Source of the DNA: an uncultured Lachnospiraceae bacterium
Lineage (GTDB): Bacteria; Bacillota; Clostridia; Lachnospirales; Lachnospiraceae
DNA: 64,000 nt
Assembly: GCA_905199445.1 (NCBI GenBank)
Contig: CAJKGK010000005.1
Location: forward strand, 62,001 to 126,000
Direction: 5' to 3'
Position 1 is the first letter of the stretch. Each line of letters begins with the position of its first letter. The position numbers and the translations under genes were made by a program. The notes beneath the pieces are model-generated. The model was given only the letters and a program-made list of their open reading frames with translations. It did not search any database and was not told the DNA's origin. Shown one piece after another: positions 58,688-64,000 of the stretch.

Positions 58688-60955
58688 ATGAAGAAGCTTT
58701 TTAAGTATCTTAAAGACTACAAACTGTATATTTTCTTCATCGTTATTTTACTGGCCCTGCAGGCTTATTCCGAGCTGTCTCTGCCGTCGTATACATCGGA
58801 TATTGTAAATGTAGGTATCCAGCAAAACGGTATAGATACCGCCCTGCCTGAGGTTGTTCGGGCATCGGAAATGTCCAGGCTGGAAATCTTTATGACTGAA
58901 GAACAAAGAGACCTTGTCGATGATGGTTATACGCTGGTTTCGGCCGGAGACAGCCAATATGTCAAAGACTATCCGGTGAGCCAAACCGAGGATATTTATG
59001 TGCTTGAAACAAAGGATAAAAAGCAGCGGGAAGATATGGAGGCTGCCTTTAGCCTGCCCATGCTTATTGTTTTTGGAATTGAAAGCGGCGGCGATGCGGC
59101 GGCGGCTATTGAGGATCAGCTGACGGCACAGATTCCGGAGACTCTGCTTGATTCCCTTCGGGATGAAAACGGCCGGATTGATTTGTTTGCTTTATTTGCC
59201 ATGATGTCTGAGGACCAGCTTCAGGCACTTGCCCAGCAGATGACGGATCAAATGTCCCAGATGCCGGATATGCTTATGGAACAGATGGGAATTCAGTACC
59301 TTCAGAGTGAATATAAGGCTGTCGGTATGGATCTTAACCAGATGCAGAGCCACTATATTCTTGTAGCAGGTGCAAAAATGCTGGGGCTGGCGTTGTTTGC
59401 CATGGCAGTGTCTGTGGCAGTGACCTTTTTGTCGGCAAAAATTGCGGCCAGTATGAGCCGTAATTTGAGAAGACAGGTTTTTCACAAGGTGATCTCATTT
59501 TCCAGTACAGAGTTTGATAAGTTTTCCACAGCCTCTTTGATTACAAGAAGCACCAATGATATTCAGCAGGTTCAGATGCTTACCGTGATGCTCCTTCGGA
59601 TGGTGATTTATTCACCGATCATTGCTTTAGGGGGAATTTATAAAGTTTTCCAGACAAACGGCAGCATGTGGTGGACGCTTGTGATCGGTGTGATCGCCAT
59701 TTTTATTGTGGTAGGGATTCTGTTTACAACGGTGATGCCTAAATTTAAAGTGATGCAGAAACTGGTTGACCGTGTCAACCTTGTCACCCGTGAAATCCTT
59801 ACCGGTCTGCCTGTCATCCGTGCCTTTAGCACAGAAGAACATGAAAAAGAACGATTTGACAAGGCCAATAAGGATTTGCTTAAGAATAATCTGTTTGTCA
59901 ACAGAGCCATGTCCTGTATGATGCCTTTGATGATGCTGATTATGAATCTGCTCACGGTCCTTATCGTGTGGGCCGGCGCCGGCTATATTAATGATGGTGT
60001 GATGCAGGTTGGAGATATGATGGCCTTTATCCAGTATGCAATGATGATTATCATGTCCTTCCTCATGCTGTCCATGGTATCTGTAATGCTTCCAAGAGCA
60101 GCGGTGGCTGCAGAACGTGTGGATGAAATTATTACCACAGATCTGACAATTCATGAACCTGAATCACCCAAGGCAATGGATGATTCCCATAAAAAAGGCT
60201 ATGTGGAATTTGATGATGTTTCCTTCCGTTATCCGGGCGCCGATGAAGACGTTCTCAGTCATCTCACATTCACGGCAAAGCCGGGACAGACAACGGCTAT
60301 TATCGGAAGTACGGGAAGCGGAAAGTCTACGCTTGTGAATCTGATCCCCAGATTTTTCGATGTGACCGGAGGAACCATCCGGGTAGACGGACAGGACATC
60401 CGGGAAGTTTCCGGAAAGGATTTAAGAGATCGGATCGGTTATGTGCCTCAAAAGGGAATGCTTTTCTCCGGAACAATTGAGACGAATATTAAATACAGCG
60501 ATCACAGCCTTTCGGATGAACGCATGGTTAAGGCTGCACGAATTGCTCAGGCAGAAGAATTTATCAGTGCAAAACCGGATCAGTATGACTCGGTGATTGC
60601 CCAGGGCGGAAACAATGTTTCCGGCGGACAAAAGCAGCGGCTTTCCATTGCCAGAGCCATTGCAAAAGATCCGGAAATTTATATCTTTGACGACAGCTTT
60701 TCGGCGCTGGACTATAAAACGGATGCTGTGCTTCGACGGGCGCTGCGTGCGGAAACCGCTGAGAGTACGGTGATTATTGTGGCTCAGCGTATCAGTACGA
60801 TTTTAAATGCAGATCAGATTCTTGTGCTGGATGAAGGTCATATTGTAGGTAAAGGAACCCACGAGCAGCTGCTGGAGGACTGCGAGGTTTATCGACAGAT
60901 TGCCACAAGCCAGCTGTCTGAGGCTGAACTAAAAGGAGGTAAGAGCAATGAGTAA
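58688..60955 (+). CDS. Heterodimeric ABC exporter, subunit with degenerate ATPase site
   Basis: 755 residues: membrane domain with a large extracytoplasmic insertion (about residues 35-225) between the first two helices, then ATPase: Walker A GSTGSGKST, signature NVSGGQKQRLSIARAI, Walker B IYIFDDSFSALD, H-loop region IIVAQRIST. The usual catalytic Glu after Walker B is Asp and the H-loop His is Gln (AQR), signs of a non-hydrolysing site. Partner of the next gene (8-bp overlap). Substrate unknown; multidrug or peptide export likely. Confidence 0.93.
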   Translation: MKKLFKYLKDYKLYIFFIVILLALQAYSELSLPSYTSDIVNVGIQQNGIDTALPEVVRASEMSRLEIFMTEEQRDLVDDGYTLVSAGDSQYVKDYPVSQTEDIYVLETKDKKQREDMEAAFSLPMLIVFGIESGGDAAAAIEDQLTAQIPETLLDSLRDENGRIDLFALFAMMSEDQLQALAQQMTDQMSQMPDMLMEQMGIQYLQSEYKAVGMDLNQMQSHYILVAGAKMLGLALFAMAVSVAVTFLSAKIAASMSRNLRRQVFHKVISFSSTEFDKFSTASLITRSTNDIQQVQMLTVMLLRMVIYSPIIALGGIYKVFQTNGSMWWTLVIGVIAIFIVVGILFTTVMPKFKVMQKLVDRVNLVTREILTGLPVIRAFSTEEHEKERFDKANKDLLKNNLFVNRAMSCMMPLMMLIMNLLTVLIVWAGAGYINDGVMQVGDMMAFIQYAMMIIMSFLMLSMVSVMLPRAAVAAERVDEIITTDLTIHEPESPKAMDDSHKKGYVEFDDVSFRYPGADEDVLSHLTFTAKPGQTTAIIGSTGSGKSTLVNLIPRFFDVTGGTIRVDGQDIREVSGKDLRDRIGYVPQKGMLFSGTIETNIKYSDHSLSDERMVKAARIAQAEEFISAKPDQYDSVIAQGGNNVSGGQKQRLSIARAIAKDPEIYIFDDSFSALDYKTDAVLRRALRAETAESTVIIVAQRISTILNADQILVLDEGHIVGKGTHEQLLEDCEVYRQIATSQLSEAELKGGKSNE

Positions 60956-62786
60956 TCATGGAGGAATGCGTCACGGCCCTATGGGCGGCGGAAGGATGGC
61001 TTCCGGTGAAAAGGCGAAAAATTTCAAGGGTACCATTAAAAAACTCTTATCTTATATGGGACGGTTTAAGCTGGCCCTGGGGCTGGTGATGATTTGTGCT
61101 GTGGGAAGTACAGTATTTAATATTGTAGGCCCGACGATTTTGGGAAATGCCACAACAGAAATTTTTAATGGTTTGATCAGTAAGGTTCAGGGGGGCGCAG
61201 GCATTGACTTTGGTGCTCTGGGAACGATTATTTTGTCACTGGTGGCGCTTTATGCTGCAAGTGCCCTGTTTTCTTTCATCCAGCAGCTGACAATGACTCA
61301 GATCACCCAGAAAACGACATACCGTATGCGAAAGGAAATGACCGATAAGTTTCACCGTATGTCCATGAACTATTTTGATACAAAAACCCATGGGGAAATT
61401 CTTTCCAGGGTTACCAATGATGTGGATACGATCAGTATGAGTCTGAATCAGGCGATTTCTCAGCTGATTACATCGGTGACCATGATTATTGGTGTTTTGA
61501 TAATGATGTTTCGGATTAATGTGGTCATGACGCTGGTGGCTCTGCTGATTGTGCCGGTTTCCCTTGCTTTTGTCATGGTCATTGTGAAACATTCTCAGAA
61601 ATATTTCCGCAGTCAGCAGTCTTTTCTGGGAGATATTAACGGCCATGTGGAGGAAGTCTACAGCGGGCATCACATTGTCCGTGCGTTTAATAAAGAGGCG
61701 GACGTGACAAAGGAATTTGATGAGATCAATGAAAAATTATATGAATCTGCCTGGAAATCTCAGTTTTTATCTGGTGTGATGCAGCCGGTGATGGGTTTTG
61801 TAGGCAACCTGGGTTATGTGGCTGTTGCTATTTTAGGCGGTTATTATGCGGCCCGCCAGGTGATTGAGGTGGGACAGATTCAGTCCTTTATCCAGTATGT
61901 GCGAAGCTTTACTCAGCCGATTACCCAGCTGACCCAGGTGTCGAATATGCTCCAGCAGCTGGCAGCTGCCTCTGAGCGTGTATTTGAGTTTTTGGATGAA
62001 GCCGAGGAAGCGCAGACTGTCCAGCATCCGGTTTCAGTGGAAGGGCTTGAAGGTCATGTGGAATTTGATCATGTCCATTTTGGATACAATCCTGATAAAA
62101 TTATTATTAATGATTTCAGTGCGAAAGTTGAAAACGGACAGAAGATTGCGATTGTAGGCCCTACCGGTGCCGGCAAGACAACAATGATTAAACTGCTTAT
62201 GCGTTTTTATGATGTCAACAGCGGATCCATTAAAATCGACGGCCATGATATCCGGGATTTTAACCGCAGTGAACTGCGTCAGATGTTTGGTATGGTGCTT
62301 CAGGATACATGGCTGTTTAATGGAAGTATTAAAGAAAATATTCGTTACGGACGTCTGGATGCCACGGATGATCAGGTTGTGGAAGCCGCAAAGGCGGCTT
62401 ATGTGGATCACTTTGTAAGAACATTGCCCGATGGTTATGATATGGAGCTTAATGAAGAGGGAACCAATGTTTCCCAGGGACAGAAACAGCTTTTGACCAT
62501 TGCAAGAGCTATTCTTGCGGATCCTAAGATTTTGATTTTGGATGAGGCTACAAGCTCTGTGGATACACGAACCGAAGTCCGTATTCAGAAGGCTATGGAT
62601 AATCTGATGAAAGGCAGAACAAGTTTTGTCATTGCCCATCGGCTTTCCACGATTCGGGATGCGGATCTGATCCTTGTGATGAAAGATGGGGATATTATTG
62701 AGCAGGGCCGTCATGAACAGTTGCTGGCTGCGGGAGGCTTTTATGCCAATCTTTATAATTCTCAGTTTGAAAAGGCAGTTTGTTAG
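60948..62786 (+). CDS. Heterodimeric ABC exporter, catalytic subunit
   Basis: 612 residues. An N-terminal Gly/Met/His-rich stretch (NHGGMRHGPMGGGRM) precedes six membrane helices and an ATPase with Walker A GPTGAGKTTMIK, signature NVSQGQKQLLTIARAI, Walker B ILILDEATSSVD and H-loop VIAHRLST. The intact Glu and His contrast with the partner, which indicates an asymmetric exporter of the BmrCD/TM287-288 kind. Confidence 0.94.
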   Translation: MSNHGGMRHGPMGGGRMASGEKAKNFKGTIKKLLSYMGRFKLALGLVMICAVGSTVFNIVGPTILGNATTEIFNGLISKVQGGAGIDFGALGTIILSLVALYAASALFSFIQQLTMTQITQKTTYRMRKEMTDKFHRMSMNYFDTKTHGEILSRVTNDVDTISMSLNQAISQLITSVTMIIGVLIMMFRINVVMTLVALLIVPVSLAFVMVIVKHSQKYFRSQQSFLGDINGHVEEVYSGHHIVRAFNKEADVTKEFDEINEKLYESAWKSQFLSGVMQPVMGFVGNLGYVAVAILGGYYAARQVIEVGQIQSFIQYVRSFTQPITQLTQVSNMLQQLAAASERVFEFLDEAEEAQTVQHPVSVEGLEGHVEFDHVHFGYNPDKIIINDFSAKVENGQKIAIVGPTGAGKTTMIKLLMRFYDVNSGSIKIDGHDIRDFNRSELRQMFGMVLQDTWLFNGSIKENIRYGRLDATDDQVVEAAKAAYVDHFVRTLPDGYDMELNEEGTNVSQGQKQLLTIARAILADPKILILDEATSSVDTRTEVRIQKAMDNLMKGRTSFVIAHRLSTIRDADLILVMKDGDIIEQGRHEQLLAAGGFYANLYNSQFEKAVC

Positions 62787-62801
62787 CCGGAAATGGAATG
62801 A

Positions 62802-63872
62802 ATGATGACTTACACATATGAATGGTATCAGTGGCTGTTGTTTTTCTATTTTTACTGTTTTGTAGGCTGGTGCTTTGAATCGGCCTATGTTTCTCTGGCA
62901 AAGCGGCGGTTTGTCAACAGGGGCTTTCTTCATGCCCCGCTGCTGCCGATTTACGGAAGCGGAGCTATCGTAATTCTATTTGCATCTATTCCGGTTAAGG
63001 ATCACTGGTGGCTTGTATTTATTGTTGGTGCATTGGCTGCAACGATCCTGGAGTATTTTACCGGTGTACTTATGGAAGCTTTATTTAAGGTGCGTTATTG
63101 GGATTACAGCAATCAAAAATTCAATTTTCAGGGACATATTTGTTTGTCCTCAACCCTGGCCTGGGGTGGGCTCTCTGTTTTGCTCCTTTATGTGATTCAC
63201 CGCCCCGTGGCCTATGTGATGACTCAGGTGATTCCCCGATTGCCGCAGATTATCGGCGCGGTCTTGATTTCAGTGGGATTTGCTGCCGATTTTGTGATTT
63301 CGTTCAGGGATGCCTGGGGACTGCGCCGGATTCTGGAAAAAATGACCCAGTTAAAGGCAGAAATTTCAGAGCTTCAGGAGCGAATTTTGGAGACAACGGA
63401 GGAAAAACTGGCGCTTATCCGCAGCGAGTCTTCCCAGTGGCTGGAAAATCGCAGAGAGGAGTCTTCCCAGTGGCTGGAAAGCCGCAGAGAAGAGGCTGCC
63501 AAGCGTCGGGTGAACCTGAGAGAAGAATATGTACAGCGGCTTGAAAATATTAAGCAGGAAAGTTTTGCCTGGCTTTATGGGGACAAAGATGAACGATCAG
63601 AACATATTTTGGCGCTGCACCGTTACCTGGACGATCATTTGGAACGTCTTAAAGCGCGGGAGAGTGAGACTGATCAGGAAAAACGGGGGCTGATGATTCG
63701 GAAAATTGAGAAACTGCAGGCGTCTTATAAAAGTCTGAAAGCAAGATCCGGAGTAAAAAGAGCCTCGATTTTAAAACGAAATCCAGGGGCTGTGTCCAAA
63801 AAGTTTGAGGCCGCTATGGCTGAATATAAATTAAGGGTTCTGGAACGAAAAAAAGACAGAGAAGATCAATAA
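62802..63872 (+). CDS. CmpB-family (PF06541-type) membrane protein with 11-residue repeats
   Basis: 356 residues. The first 170 form about five membrane segments with YFYCFVGWCFESAYVSL and NRGFLHAPLLPIYGSGAIVIL, typical of the ABC_trans_CmpB family of uncharacterised Firmicute membrane proteins. The C-terminal half is cytoplasmic and charged, with tandem 11-residue units (ESSQWLENRRE, ESSQWLESRRE, EAAKRRVNLRE, EYVQRLENIKQ, ESFAWLYGDKD), expected to form a long coiled coil. It follows the exporter by 15 bp; a functional link is only positional. Confidence 0.85.
   Translation: MMTYTYEWYQWLLFFYFYCFVGWCFESAYVSLAKRRFVNRGFLHAPLLPIYGSGAIVILFASIPVKDHWWLVFIVGALAATILEYFTGVLMEALFKVRYWDYSNQKFNFQGHICLSSTLAWGGLSVLLLYVIHRPVAYVMTQVIPRLPQIIGAVLISVGFAADFVISFRDAWGLRRILEKMTQLKAEISELQERILETTEEKLALIRSESSQWLENRREESSQWLESRREEAAKRRVNLREEYVQRLENIKQESFAWLYGDKDERSEHILALHRYLDDHLERLKARESETDQEKRGLMIRKIEKLQASYKSLKARSGVKRASILKRNPGAVSKKFEAAMAEYKLRVLERKKDREDQ
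63426..63491 (+). repeat. 33-bp tandem repeat inside the CmpB-family gene
   Basis: Units 63426-63458 and 63459-63491, nearly identical at the DNA level, encode two copies of an 11-residue motif. The high identity points to a recent duplication that keeps frame. Confidence 0.9.
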
Positions 63873-63891
63873 GGAGGACAAAGAAGACATT

Positions 63892-64000
63892 ATGTCCAGG
63901 GATTCAAAAAATAAAGAAATTAAAACAAATGCCATGCGTTTTCTGGACAAAAATAAGGTTGTCTATGAGGTTGTTCAGTACGCGTGTGATGATTTTATTG
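63892..64000 (+). CDS. ybaK: YbaK/EbsC-type aminoacyl-tRNA deacylase (partial)
   Basis: First 36 residues only, cut by the window edge. ATG 63892 follows AAGGAGG at about 63871-63877. The start (KEIKTNAMRFLDKNKVVYEVVQY) matches the N-terminus of YbaK/EbsC Cys-tRNA(Pro)/Cys-tRNA(Cys) deacylases, which clear mischarged tRNA. The short length limits certainty. Confidence 0.75.
   Translation, partial: MSRDSKNKEIKTNAMRFLDKNKVVYEVVQYACDDFI

Noticed and set aside
62034..62933. 299-residue open frame on the minus strand
   Set aside because: It is antisense to the conserved ATPase domain of the ABC exporter and resembles no protein family; codon bias of the sense gene explains it.

Overview
The window looks like chromosomal DNA of a low-to-moderate-GC, spore-forming, strictly anaerobic Firmicute of the Clostridia, most probably a Lachnospiraceae-type gut or rumen bacterium. 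This is inferred from SpoIIR, a complete bifurcating-type [FeFe] hydrogenase (HydABC), YesM/YesN-regulated sugar transport, strong AGGAGG ribosome binding sites, frequent TTG/GTG starts, and the absence of respiratory or oxygen-dependent genes. I saw no tRNA, rRNA, CRISPR array, insertion sequence or prophage.

Layout. 1-5.2 kb: end of a trpEGDCFBA operon with every junction overlapping or nearly so. 5.2-12.1 kb: membrane-anchored lysozyme, spoIIR, ddl-murI-DUF1934, a cytidylate-kinase-like protein, class II aldolase and an esterase. 12.1-16.6 kb: PH-domain protein, cardiolipin synthase, and a radical SAM/SPASM gene coupled to a MATE exporter. 16.9-21 kb: thiD, then a KdpD/KdpE pair with no kdpFABC nearby. 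21-29.8 kb: the hydrogenase locus. A plus-strand operon (hydC, an ATPase gene, a 2Fe-2S protein, hydB, hydA) faces a minus-strand operon (DRTGG protein, RsbW-like ATPase, a hydrogenase-like iron-sulfur protein with an altered H-cluster motif, a second DRTGG protein, a PHP phosphoesterase). The shared intergenic region carries a Rex-like operator. 30-38.6 kb: a carbohydrate ABC importer, its YesM/YesN two-component system and a GH78-type glycosidase. 38.7-41.6 kb: a sensory [FeFe] hydrogenase (4Fe-4S, H-cluster, PAS) next to a SpoIIE-type phosphatase. 41.6-41.9 kb: a gene-free stretch that looks like a structured RNA with its own promoter and terminator. 42-47.5 kb: HlyIII, DEAD-box helicase, TetR regulator overlapping cdd, glmM, DUF4250. 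47.5-52 kb: cobU-cobS-cobC-cobT, an HAD phosphatase and thiE. 52-54.6 kb: zinc-type ABC importer. 54.7-58 kb: glycosyltransferase, RlmD-type rRNA methyltransferase, diacylglycerol-kinase-like protein. 58.2-64 kb: MarR regulator, heterodimeric ABC exporter, a CmpB-family membrane protein with 11-residue repeats, and the start of a YbaK-type deacylase.

How the parts work together. The most interesting theme is hydrogen/redox metabolism and signalling. Three different H-cluster proteins lie within 20 kb, and they differ at the Cys-Cys pair of the first H-cluster motif (CS in HydA, AC in the accessory protein, CC in the PAS protein). They sit beside two GHKL ATPases, two DRTGG proteins and a PP2C-type phosphatase. 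This fits a catalytic hydrogenase surrounded by H2- or redox-sensing partners that signal by protein phosphorylation. That reading is inference; the gene content and motifs are seen directly. Other regulatory details stand out: AraC-type direct repeats 22 bp apart in front of the sugar operon, a 17-bp tandem repeat over the marR promoter, and two genes (spoIIR, znuA) whose translation start signals lie in terminator-like hairpins.
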